A stretch of DNA of 64,000 bases from PNAI01 sp035574295 (GTDB taxonomy: Bacteria > Pseudomonadota > Alphaproteobacteria > Rhizobiales > Xanthobacteraceae): the NCBI GenBank assembly GCA_035574295.1, contig DATLYX010000071.1, forward strand, positions 1 to 64,000, read 5' to 3'. The translations under genes were made by a program, and so were the position numbers. The notes under the pieces were generated by a model, which saw nothing but the letters and a program-made list of their open reading frames with translations, was not told where the DNA came from and ran no database searches. Shown piece by piece: positions 27,043 through 35,251 of the stretch (within the stretch, counting starts at the first letter, position 1; every line of letters starts with the position of its first letter).

Positions 27043-27548
27043 ATGGCGTCCTGTGCCGATTTCACGCAATCGTTGTTGAGCCTGGCGAACATCGCATCGG
27101 CGGCCGTAAACAGCCCGCCCACATCGCCCGGGGTCGCCTGCTTGGCGCGGGCGATGGCCTTGCCGAGCTCACCCGACAGCGCGGTGTATTGCCTGCGGAT
27201 GTCCTCGTCCCGCAGATTGGCAAGATAGGTACCGAGCGCCGCGAACTTGTTCACCGCATTGGCGCCGTCCATCTCGTCCCGCGCGAGCGTGGCGGCATCG
27301 GCGTTGCGCGCGGCGCTGGCATTGATCACGCCGGCGCGAAACTTCACCTGAAAATAGGCCTCGATGATTTCCTTGCAGGTTCGCATGTATTCGGCGCGGC
27401 CGAGATTGCGTTGAATGAGATCGACGAACCTCATGTTGAGATAGCCGTTGAAGATCGCCGTGCACAGCGACAGGGTCGCGATGAACATGGGGAAGTAGGT
27501 GATGAGCGCTGTCCGCAACCTGCTTTCCCGATCGCCCGAATCGTTCAT
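27039..27548 (-). CDS. Membrane-anchored protein, unknown function
   Basis: This 169-residue protein has one N-terminal membrane segment around residues 15-38 after a short charged start, followed by about 130 residues of mostly helical, alanine-rich soluble sequence with one cysteine in RTCKEI and one near the C-terminus. I do not recognise a family. It overlaps the next small membrane protein gene (GTGA) and is transcribed toward lpdA. A 183-base spacer separates it from the TctC-like gene, and I see no clear promoter there. Confidence 0.65.
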   Translation of the reverse strand: MNDSGDRESRLRTALITYFPMFIATLSLCTAIFNGYLNMRFVDLIQRNLGRAEYMRTCKEIIEAYFQVKFRAGVINASAARNADAATLARDEMDGANAVNKFAALGTYLANLRDEDIRRQYTALSGELGKAIARAKQATPGDVGGLFTAADAMFARLNNDCVKSAQDAM

Positions 27549-27731
27549 GATTGATCACTCGCAACAGGCGGTGCCGATGTCCCCGGGCGAATGGAATCTT
27601 GCAACGTGAGCACGCGGCTCCGCACTGACCGGTAAGATCAGCACAGACCGCGCCTCATCCGATACAACCCCCGCACCCGCTCGGTCCACAGAGTTCCAGA
27701 ACCGTCGGTCGCGCCGCTGCAATCGGATCCC

Positions 27732-28736
27732 TTACTCGGGAACCAGCTTCAATTCGGCAATGATCGGCCGCACCCGGGCGATCTGGTCGCGCAACATGTT
27801 ACGCATTTCTTCCTGCGTGGAGCCCGAAGGTTCGGCGCCGACCTCGGCCATGCGCTTCTGCACGTCCGGGTGTTTAGCCGCCGCGGCGATCTCCTTCTGC
27901 AAACGCGCCACAACGGCGTCGGGCGTGCCCTTGGGCGCCAAAAACCCGTTCCAGCCCTGCAGTTCGAGATTGGGGAACCCCATTTCGCGCGCGGTCGGAA
28001 CCTGCGGCATGGCGGCCGACTTCGTGGCCACTGCCAGCGCCTTGAGCGCACCGGCCCGTACGTGCTGCAGCGAGCTCGACAATTGATCGCCGCCGAAATG
28101 CAGCCGGCCGGCCAATAGCTCCGTCACCAGCGGCGCTGCGCCGCGGAACGGCACGTGGTCCATCTTGATGCCGGCGTCGCGTTTGAGCACCTCGCCGCAC
28201 AGGTTCATGATGCTGCCCGGCCCGGTCGAACCGTAAAGCAGCGGCTTCGGGGACTTTCTGGCGTATTCCACGAACTCCTTGAGGTTGTTCGCCGGCACCG
28301 AGGGGTGTGACAGGAACCAGAACGGAACGTAGGCGCCGACCGACACCGGCACGAAATCATCGAACGTATGCCGAGCCTTGTTCGCATACATCAGCGATGC
28401 CGTGGTGGTCGTGAACGTGATGTTGCCGAACAAGAGCGTGTGCCCGTCTGGTGCCGCTTTCGCCACCTGGTCCGCTCCCAACGACCCGCCGGCACCGCCG
28501 ATGTTCTCCACCACCACGGTCTGCCCCATGCTCTCGTTCATGCGATGGGCGAACAGCCGCGCCAGCATGTCGGTCGTGGCCCCTGCCGGGAACGGGACGA
28601 TGATGCGGATGGTGCGGCTCGGAAACCGATCTTGCGCGCGCGCCACCCCCGGCAGGACGAGAGCGCCGCCGAGCACGGCGCCGCCGTTCAGAATTGCACG
28701 CCGGGTCAATCCGTTGGACTTGCGTTCTTTGCTCAT
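27732..28736 (-). CDS. Tripartite tricarboxylate transporter (Bug/TctC) substrate-binding protein
   Basis: This 334-residue periplasmic binding protein has an N-terminal leader with TRRAIL followed by a hydrophobic run and an ALA-type cleavage site near residue 35, compatible with Tat or Sec export. The mature part opens with the Bug-family hallmark RIIVPFPAGATTDMLAR and has VVENIGGAGGSLG. Bug proteins bind organic acids. The TctA and TctB membrane subunits are not next to it, so it is an orphan. A strong GGGAGG lies before the ATG. It lies between pdhC and lpdA. Confidence 0.93.
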   Translation of the reverse strand: MSKERKSNGLTRRAILNGGAVLGGALVLPGVARAQDRFPSRTIRIIVPFPAGATTDMLARLFAHRMNESMGQTVVVENIGGAGGSLGADQVAKAAPDGHTLLFGNITFTTTTASLMYANKARHTFDDFVPVSVGAYVPFWFLSHPSVPANNLKEFVEYARKSPKPLLYGSTGPGSIMNLCGEVLKRDAGIKMDHVPFRGAAPLVTELLAGRLHFGGDQLSSSLQHVRAGALKALAVATKSAAMPQVPTAREMGFPNLELQGWNGFLAPKGTPDAVVARLQKEIAAAAKHPDVQKRMAEVGAEPSGSTQEEMRNMLRDQIARVRPIIAELKLVPE

Positions 28737-28782
28737 TGATCCTCCCTTTGCCGCGATTTCGCGCGGCGCCTTATCGTACAGG

Positions 28783-30111
28783 TTACACCACCATCATCAC
28801 CGGGTTCTCCACCAGTGCCTTGAACGCGCGCAAAAGCTCCGCCCCGACCGCGCCATCCACCGCGCGATGGTCCGCGGAGAGCGTCACCGTCATCATCGTG
28901 GCGGCCTCGATCCTGCCGTTGCGCGCCACCGCGCGTTCCTCGCCGGCCCCGACCGCAAGAATCAGCGCGTGCGGCGGATTGATCACTGCGGCGAAATTCG
29001 CAATCCCGTACATCCCGAGATTCGACACCGCTGCCGACCCGCCTTGATATTCCTCCGGCTTGAGCTTGCGGGCGCGGGCGCGCGCGGCAAAATCCTTCAT
29101 CTCGCTGGAGATCGCCGACAACGACTTCAGCTCCGCCTTGCGCACCACAGGCGTGATCAGCCCGCCCTGGATCGCCACCGCCACGCCGATGTCGGAATGC
29201 CGGTGGCGCAGCATAGCGGACTCGGTCCAAGTCACATTGGCGTCCGGCACCTTCTGCAGCGCGAGCGCCAGCGCCTTGATGACAAAATCGTTCACGGAGA
29301 CCTTGTAGGCTGGGGCGCCGTCCGCCTTCGGCGCTGCGGCATTGATTTCTTCACGCGCCGCCAGCAGCCGGCCGATATCGCACTCGATCGTGAGGTAGTA
29401 GTGCGGGATGGTCTGCTTGGCGAGCGTGAGCCGCTGCGCAATCACCTTGCGCATGGTGTCATGCGGTACGACCTCGTAGCTGCCAGGCTCGAACAGCGCA
29501 CGGATCTTGTCGTCGGAAGGAGCCTGCGCCGGTGCCGCGGCCGGGGCAGCCGCCGCGCGAAGCGGGGCGCCCGCCCGCGCTGCTTCCACATCGCGCGCGA
29601 TCACGCGCCCGTGCGGCCCTGAGCCGGCAATCCGGGCAACGTCGATCCCGGCATCCCTTGCAAGACGTCGCGCCAAGGGCGAGGCAAACGCACGCTTCGC
29701 CCCTGATCCGGAGCCAGCGGCGGGTGCCGGCGTTCCCCTCGGCTGAAGCTGAAGCACGGCGGCCTGGGGCGGCGCGGCCGATGCAGCCAGCGGCTTCGGC
29801 GATGGGGCAACTTGCGGCTTCGCGGCCGCAGCGCGGCCCGGCAAAGTTGCCGCCGCCTTGATGTCCTCGCCCTCCTCGGCCAGAACCGCAATCACCTGGT
29901 TGACCGGTACATCAGGGGTGCCTTCCGGCACCACGATTTTCGCCAGCGTACCTTCGTCCGCTGCTTCGTATTCCATCGTGGCCTTGTCGGTCTCGATCTC
30001 GGCGATCACTTCACCGGGCCTGACCCGATCGCCCTCTTTCTTGAACCAGCGCGCAAGATTGCCCTTCTCCATGGTGGGCGAGAGCGCCGGCATGCGGATC
30101 TCGATCGGCAT
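28783..30111 (-). CDS. pdhC: Pyruvate dehydrogenase E2, dihydrolipoamide acetyltransferase
   Basis: E2 is the core of the pyruvate dehydrogenase complex and transfers acetyl groups to CoA. The 442-residue protein has a lipoyl domain at 1-80 with Lys43 (ETDKA), an alanine/proline-rich linker, a peripheral subunit-binding domain around FASPLARRLARDAGID, and the catalytic domain ending in DHRAVDGA, which holds the active histidine and aspartate. The lipoyl domain is very similar to that of PdhB. It begins three bases after the DUF5076 gene. Confidence 0.97.
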   Translation of the reverse strand: MPIEIRMPALSPTMEKGNLARWFKKEGDRVRPGEVIAEIETDKATMEYEAADEGTLAKIVVPEGTPDVPVNQVIAVLAEEGEDIKAAATLPGRAAAAKPQVAPSPKPLAASAAPPQAAVLQLQPRGTPAPAAGSGSGAKRAFASPLARRLARDAGIDVARIAGSGPHGRVIARDVEAARAGAPLRAAAAPAAAPAQAPSDDKIRALFEPGSYEVVPHDTMRKVIAQRLTLAKQTIPHYYLTIECDIGRLLAAREEINAAAPKADGAPAYKVSVNDFVIKALALALQKVPDANVTWTESAMLRHRHSDIGVAVAIQGGLITPVVRKAELKSLSAISSEMKDFAARARARKLKPEEYQGGSAAVSNLGMYGIANFAAVINPPHALILAVGAGEERAVARNGRIEAATMMTVTLSADHRAVDGAVGAELLRAFKALVENPVMMVV

Positions 30112-30114
30112 GGC

Positions 30115-30432
30115 TCAACTGATGACGCTCGACGTGCTCGGCGGGCTCGGCTGTTCCAGTTCCGCCTCGAATGCCGCGCAAACGGCTTCCAGGATTTCCT
30201 CTTCGCTCCGATTGTCCTCGCGCGCGTAGAGGCTGGCGATGTGCCGCGCCACATCGGCGAGCAGTACGCCCCAGGTCTCCACGTCGTCGAAGGCGCGGCG
30301 CAGCGAGACATGCAGATCGCCGTCGATGACCACGGCGCGCACCACCTCTGTGCCGCCCTGCTCCAGCGCCGCCGGCGGAATATGCAGCGCGTCGAACACC
30401 GGAAACGGATTCTCGGGGTCTCTCATGCTCAT
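30115..30432 (-). CDS. DUF5076-type protein in the pdh operon
   Basis: This small acidic protein of about 105 residues has the segment EVVRAVVIDGDLHVSLRRAFDD followed by WGVLLADVARHIA, which I match to DUF5076, a family found beside pdhB and pdhC in Hyphomicrobiales. No function is known. It lies 40 bases after pdhB and three bases before pdhC, so it should be made together with the complex. A role in assembly or control of pyruvate dehydrogenase is possible but only inferred from position. The start could be 30432, 30426 or a GTG at 30444. Confidence 0.8.
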   Translation of the reverse strand: MSMRDPENPFPVFDALHIPPAALEQGGTEVVRAVVIDGDLHVSLRRAFDDVETWGVLLADVARHIASLYAREDNRSEEEILEAVCAAFEAELEQPSPPSTSSVIS

Positions 30433-30472
30433 GATTGTCACCACTTCGCCGCCCTCAGCGGAGCGGCTCCGG

Positions 30473-31903
30473 TTACCGGTAACACACCGCTCTCGCCGCC
30501 TCGACCACTTCGGTCACCGAAGGCAGCGCAAGCTTCTCAAGATTGGCGGCATAGGGCATCGGCACGTCCTTGCCGGTCACGCGCGTGGGCGGCGCATCGA
30601 GCCAATCGAAGGCTTCTGCGACCACGCGTGCGGCAATCTCTGCACCTACGCCGGACTGTGGCCAACCTTCCTCGACCGTGACGATGCGGTTGGTCTTCTT
30701 GACGGATTCAACGATGGTGGCGCTGTCCATGGGCCGCAGCGTGCGGAGGTCGATCACTTCCGCCTCGATCCCGAGACCCGCAAGCTCCTCCGCCGCCTTC
30801 AGGGCATAAGTCATGCCGATCGAAAACGCGACGATGGTGACATCGCGGCCCGGCCGCGCGACCTTGGCCTTGCCGATCGGCACCACATAATCGGGAAGTT
30901 TCGGCACCGGGAAGCTGTGCCCGTAGAGGATCTCGTTCTCGAGAAAGATCACGGGATTGGGATCGCGGATCGCCGCTTTCAGCAACCCTTTTGCGTCCGC
31001 GGCCGTATAGGGCGCAATCACTTTGAGCCCCGGAATATGCGAATACCAGGCGGAAAAATCCTGGCTGTGCTGCGCCGCCACGCGCGCCGCAGGACCGTTC
31101 GGCCCGCGGAACACGATGGGCACGCCAATTTTTCCGCCAGACATGTACAGCGTCTTCGCCGCCGAATTGATGATTTGGTCAATCGCCTGCATGGCGAAAT
31201 TGAACGTCATGAATTCGACGATCGGCCGCAGTCCGACAAACGCCGCACCCACGCCGAGGCCGGCGAACCCCTGCTCGGTAATGGGCGTATCCACCACGCG
31301 CCGCGGTCCGAATTCCTGCAAAAGCCCCTGCGTGACCTTGTAGGCCCCTTGATACTCTGCGACTTCCTCGCCGATGACGAATACGCGCTCGTCGCGCCGC
31401 ATCTCCTCCGCCATGGCGTCGCGCAGCGCCTCGCGCACGGTCATCGTCACCGTTTCGGTGCCCGGCGGCACGTCCGGCTCTGCGAGCGTCGTCGGCTTGG
31501 CCGGCGCGGCAGGTGCGGCCTTCGGTTCCGCCGGCGGCCGCCGTTGCGGCTCAGCCTCAGCGGCGGGCTGGGCCGACGTCGGCCGTTTGTCGTGCGCCGA
31601 CGGTGCGGCTGAACGTTGCGTGGCTGCGCCGCCGCCGTCCTTGAGCACGGATGCATCTTCTCCTTCGCTGAGGATCACTGCGATCGGCGTGTTCACCGCC
31701 ACATCGGGCGTGCCTTCCGGCACCAGAATCTTGCCCAGAGTGCCCTCGTCCACGGCCTCCACTTCCATCGTGGCCTTGTCGGTTTCGATTTCGGCAATGA
31801 CGTCGCCCGCCTTCACGCGATCGCCCTCGGCCTTGAACCACTTTGCCAAGTTGCCTTTTTCCATCGTCGGCGAAAGCGCGGGCATAAGCACTTGAATTGG
31901 CAT
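30473..31903 (-). CDS. pdhB: Pyruvate dehydrogenase E1 beta subunit with lipoyl domain
   Basis: The E1 beta subunit completes the thiamine diphosphate active site that decarboxylates pyruvate. The 476-residue protein has an N-terminal lipoyl domain (1-80, Lys43 in ETDKA), an alanine/proline-rich linker to about residue 150, and the E1 beta domain with EEVAEYQGAYKVTQGL and RVAAQHSQDF. An E1 beta carrying its own lipoyl domain is characteristic of alphaproteobacteria. It lies 12 bases after a small membrane protein gene that follows pdhA. Confidence 0.97.
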   Translation of the reverse strand: MPIQVLMPALSPTMEKGNLAKWFKAEGDRVKAGDVIAEIETDKATMEVEAVDEGTLGKILVPEGTPDVAVNTPIAVILSEGEDASVLKDGGGAATQRSAAPSAHDKRPTSAQPAAEAEPQRRPPAEPKAAPAAPAKPTTLAEPDVPPGTETVTMTVREALRDAMAEEMRRDERVFVIGEEVAEYQGAYKVTQGLLQEFGPRRVVDTPITEQGFAGLGVGAAFVGLRPIVEFMTFNFAMQAIDQIINSAAKTLYMSGGKIGVPIVFRGPNGPAARVAAQHSQDFSAWYSHIPGLKVIAPYTAADAKGLLKAAIRDPNPVIFLENEILYGHSFPVPKLPDYVVPIGKAKVARPGRDVTIVAFSIGMTYALKAAEELAGLGIEAEVIDLRTLRPMDSATIVESVKKTNRIVTVEEGWPQSGVGAEIAARVVAEAFDWLDAPPTRVTGKDVPMPYAANLEKLALPSVTEVVEAARAVCYR

Positions 31904-31915
31904 GGAGAAGCAGCC

Positions 31916-32209
31916 CTAGCGGGAAATGCGCGACAGGTTCGTTGCCACCGAGATCGCGGCGATGGCGATCATGATGCAGGTAATGAACGCAACCAGCGCC
32001 TTATTGACTTTCATGGCGTTCTCAGCCGCACCCCCTGACAGTCGCTTCAGGACGAACGGCCAGGCGACGACGGCATACCAACGCAACCGGCCCGCCCGTG
32101 CGCCGGAGATGGATTGCAGCGTGCGCAGGTAATAGACCATGCCGGCGATCCAGCTTGCGGCCGCGCCGACCAACGCAAGCACCGCAACGAAGGTTGCCAC
32201 CGCACCCAT
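31916..32209 (-). CDS. Small membrane protein between pdhA and pdhB
   Basis: This 97-residue protein has a hydrophobic N-terminal segment (about 2-26), a short basic middle (RAGRLRWYAVVAWPFVLKR) with a second possible helix, and a third segment at about 70-90. I do not recognise a named family. The ATG lies one base after the pdhA stop, which implies coupled translation. The extended open frame upstream lies within pdhA and is not counted. Confidence 0.65.
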   Translation of the reverse strand: MGAVATFVAVLALVGAAASWIAGMVYYLRTLQSISGARAGRLRWYAVVAWPFVLKRLSGGAAENAMKVNKALVAFITCIMIAIAAISVATNLSRISR

Positions 32210-32210
32210 A

Positions 32211-33257
32211 TCAGCGCACCGCCTCCGCGTACACATCGGTGTAAAGCTCGGACGGATCCGGCTCCGGATCATGGATCGCGAACTCGGCGGCCTCGTTGAC
32301 GATGCTTCGCAACTCGGCTTCGATCTTTTTCAACTGCTCTTCGCTCGCCCATTTCATGGCCAAGATCCGCTTGCGCGACTGTTCGATGGGGTCGTGCTCG
32401 GTGCGGACTTTCTCCACCTCCTCGCGCGTCCGGTACTTTGCCGGATCCGACATGGAATGTCCGCGGTACCGGTAGGTGAGCATCTCCAGGATGATCGGCC
32501 CCCGACCCTCGCTGCACCATTTGACGGCGCGTTCGCCGGCGGCCTTCACCGCGCGCACGTCCATTCCGTCCACCTGCTCGCCCGGAATGTCGAACGAGGC
32601 GCCGCGCTGCGAGAGATTGGTGGTGGCCGAGGCGCGCGCCAGCGACGTGCCCATGCCGTATTGGTTGTTCTCGATCACGTAGACGACCGGAAGCTTCCAC
32701 AGCTTGGCCATGTTGAAGGACTCATAGACCTGCCCCTGATTGGCCGCCCCGTCGCCGAAATAGGTGAACGAGATATTGTTGTTGCCGCGGTACTTGTTGG
32801 CGAAGGCAAGCCCCGTGCCGAGCGGCACCATGGCGCCGACGATACCGTGCCCGCCATAGAAATTTTTCTCGATTGAGAACATGTGCATCGAGCCGCCCTT
32901 GCCCTTGGAATAGCCGTGGGCGCGGCCGGTGAGCTCCGCCATGACGAACTTTGGATCCATGCCGCAAGCCAGCATGTGGCCGTGGTCGCGATATCCGGTG
33001 ATCACCTGGTCGTTCGGCCGACGGATCATTTCCATGCCGACCACCACGGCTTCCTGGCCGATGTAGAGGTGGCAGAAGCCGCCGATGAGGCCCATGCCGT
33101 ACATCTGGCCCGCCTTCTCCTCGAACCGCCGGATCAGAAGCATTTCGCGATAGGCGAACAGCTCCTGCTCCTTGCTCAAGGACGGAACCTGTGCGGCCAC
33201 GGTTCCTTCTCGGGTTGGGGGGCGTGCGGCCTTCGGTGCCTGTTCTTTGGCAACCAT
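32211..33257 (-). CDS. pdhA: Pyruvate dehydrogenase E1 alpha subunit
   Basis: E1 alpha binds thiamine diphosphate and decarboxylates pyruvate with PdhB. The 348-residue protein has the cofactor motif GDGAANQG from residue 168 to the NN pair at 197-198, the YRGHSMSDP phosphorylation-loop-like segment, and a long lysine/alanine-rich N-terminus. It is the first gene of the pdh run; 171 bases separate it from ftsB, enough for its own promoter, though the boxes are not clear. Confidence 0.97.
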   Translation of the reverse strand: MVAKEQAPKAARPPTREGTVAAQVPSLSKEQELFAYREMLLIRRFEEKAGQMYGMGLIGGFCHLYIGQEAVVVGMEMIRRPNDQVITGYRDHGHMLACGMDPKFVMAELTGRAHGYSKGKGGSMHMFSIEKNFYGGHGIVGAMVPLGTGLAFANKYRGNNNISFTYFGDGAANQGQVYESFNMAKLWKLPVVYVIENNQYGMGTSLARASATTNLSQRGASFDIPGEQVDGMDVRAVKAAGERAVKWCSEGRGPIILEMLTYRYRGHSMSDPAKYRTREEVEKVRTEHDPIEQSRKRILAMKWASEEQLKKIEAELRSIVNEAAEFAIHDPEPDPSELYTDVYAEAVR

Positions 33258-33428
33258 GGTTCTCCTCGGACGGAAAGCGGCGGGTCGACGCCGAAAAGCT
33301 CAATAGCGGAAAACGCTTGTGAGCGGAAGCAGACGCGCCGGCGCACTCACACATCTATGATGCGACATAAGCGCTTGCATTGACACGTAAAAATCAACAT
33401 CCGGAAGCGCAAGGGTGTCGCACCCGGG

Positions 33429-33746
33429 TCAGGGGCGCCGCAGCATCAGCGTAATTTCATGCGGATCGAGGTAATTGTTAACGGCGCGCGCACGTTCATC
33501 CAGCATGTCCGGATCGATGCTCTCCGACTTCAACAGTTCGACCCGCTGCTGCCAGTACGCGCGTTCCGCTTTGAGCCGTTCGAGCTCGCGCGAGAGTTCG
33601 GCAAATTCCTGGTCGAGGTCCTGCTGCGCCCGCAGGCCGCGGTTGCCGGTATAGGCGTTGACGGCAAAATAGCCGATCAGAAGGAAGGCTCCGGCGTAGA
33701 GCCCGACTGCGGTGAGAAACGTATGCAGCCGCCGGCGAGAGACCAT
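33429..33746 (-). CDS. ftsB: Cell division protein FtsB (DivIC family)
   Basis: FtsB is a bitopic membrane protein of the divisome that works with FtsL and FtsQ. The 105-residue sequence has a basic N-terminus, a single membrane helix at about 10-30 and a leucine-rich coiled coil at about 38-75 (LSRELERLKAERAYW), ending in the DPDMLDERARAVNNY segment of the family. It lies between eno and pdhA, the usual alphaproteobacterial place. A full CtrA-type site lies 24 bases upstream of its start. Confidence 0.93.
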   Translation of the reverse strand: MVSRRRLHTFLTAVGLYAGAFLLIGYFAVNAYTGNRGLRAQQDLDQEFAELSRELERLKAERAYWQQRVELLKSESIDPDMLDERARAVNNYLDPHEITLMLRRP

Positions 33747-33770
33747 CGCAGGACCATGCGGTTTGTCGGG

Positions 33771-33785
33771 TTAACGCGCCTTTAA
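33771..33785. promoter_or_regulatory. ftsB: CtrA-type binding site before ftsB
   Basis: TTAA-CGCGCCT-TTAA matches the TTAA-N7-TTAA recognition sequence of the cell-cycle regulator CtrA exactly. It lies in the 53-base spacer between the eno stop and the ftsB start, where it could control a divisome gene. Binding is inferred from the consensus alone. Confidence 0.65.
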
Positions 33786-33799
33786 TGCGGCGTTGAATT

Positions 33800-35083
33800 T
33801 CAAGCCAGCGCCCGCAACACGGCGCGCCCGGCGTATCTTGCCTGCGTGCCGAGATCTTCTTCGATACGCAGGAGCTGGTTGTATTTGGCCGTGCGGTCGG
33901 AGCGCGATAGCGAGCCGGTTTTGATCTGCCCGCAATTGGTGGCCACGGCGAGATCGGCGATGGTGGCATCCTCGGTCTCGCCGGATCGATGCGACATCAC
34001 CGCCGTGTAGCCCGCTTTGTGGGCCATTTCCACTGCCGCCAGCGTTTCGGTCAGCGTGCCGATCTGATTGACTTTGATGAGGATGGAATTCGCCACGCCT
34101 CTCTTGATGCCTTCGTTCAGGCGGTTGACATTGGTCACGAACAGATCATCGCCCACGAGTTGGCATTTTTTCCCGAGCAGCTCGGTCAGCATTTGCCACC
34201 CTTCCCAGTCGTCCTCCGCCATGCCGTCCTCGATCGACACGATCGGATAGCGAGAAACAAGGCCGGCGAGATACTCCGCTTGCTCCTTGCTCGAGCGGTC
34301 TTTTCCTTCTCCCTGGTAATGATAAACGCCGTTCTTGAAAAATTCGCTTGCCGCGCAGTCCAGCGCCAGCACCGCATCCTTGCCGAGCGCATAACCGGCT
34401 TTGCTGATGGCATCGACGACGACATCGAGCGCCGCGTCGGCCGAGGCCAGATTGGGCGCGAAACCGCCCTCATCGCCCACATTGGTGCTGTGGCCCGCCG
34501 CCTTGAGCGAGGCACGCAGCGTGTGAAAAATCTCCGCGCCCATGCGCAGCGCTTCCGCAAGCGTCGGCGAGCCGATCGGCATCACCATGAACTCCTGGAA
34601 GTCGATCGGGTTATCTGCATGGACGCCGCCATTGACGATGTTCATCATCGGCACCGGCAGAACCCGCGCCGAGGTGCCGCCGACATATCGATATAGCGGC
34701 ATGCGATTGGCGTTCGCCGCAGCCTTGGCCACTGCAAGCGATACCCCGAGAATGGCATTGGCCCCGAGGCGGCCTTTGTTTGACGTGCCGTCGAGCGCAA
34801 TCAACGTTTCGTCGATTTTGGCCTGCGCCTCCGCTTCCAGCCCGGCGATCGCGTCGAAAATCTCCCCCTCGATCGCCTCCACGGCCTTGCGCACGCCCCT
34901 TCCGAGGTAGCGTCGTCGGTCGCCGTCGCGGAGTTCGAGGGCCTCGTGCGCGCCTGTGGATGCCCCTGAGGGCACCGCGGCGCGGCCTCGCGAGCCGTCG
35001 GCCAAGAGCACCTCGACCTCGACCGTGGGGTTGCCGCGGCTGTCAAGAATTTCACGTCCGATGATGTCGATGATGGCGGTCAT
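33800..35083 (-). CDS. eno: Enolase
   Basis: Enolase converts 2-phosphoglycerate to phosphoenolpyruvate in glycolysis. The 427-residue protein has PSGASTGAHEALELRDGD, the NVGDEGGFAPN loop, KVNQIGTLTE with the catalytic lysine and SHRSGETED. The open frame extends far upstream of 35083, but the ATG there gives the standard MTAIIDIIGREILDSRG start. It lies upstream of ftsB and pdhA, giving a glycolysis-to-pyruvate-oxidation order. Confidence 0.98.
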   Translation of the reverse strand: MTAIIDIIGREILDSRGNPTVEVEVLLADGSRGRAAVPSGASTGAHEALELRDGDRRRYLGRGVRKAVEAIEGEIFDAIAGLEAEAQAKIDETLIALDGTSNKGRLGANAILGVSLAVAKAAANANRMPLYRYVGGTSARVLPVPMMNIVNGGVHADNPIDFQEFMVMPIGSPTLAEALRMGAEIFHTLRASLKAAGHSTNVGDEGGFAPNLASADAALDVVVDAISKAGYALGKDAVLALDCAASEFFKNGVYHYQGEGKDRSSKEQAEYLAGLVSRYPIVSIEDGMAEDDWEGWQMLTELLGKKCQLVGDDLFVTNVNRLNEGIKRGVANSILIKVNQIGTLTETLAAVEMAHKAGYTAVMSHRSGETEDATIADLAVATNCGQIKTGSLSRSDRTAKYNQLLRIEEDLGTQARYAGRAVLRALA

Positions 35084-35251
35084 GGATCTGGCTTTCAGCG
35101 ATGCCTCATATACTGCCTGCCGCAAGTCGCAAAGGGGCAGTCTTGCAACAGCGTGAATGAAGCCGATTTCGCGGTGTTCCAACCTGCGGGGATGTGCGCC
35201 AATTTCGCCATCGTTGTCCTGAATGCTGACTTTATAGATCTGGAGGGGACC

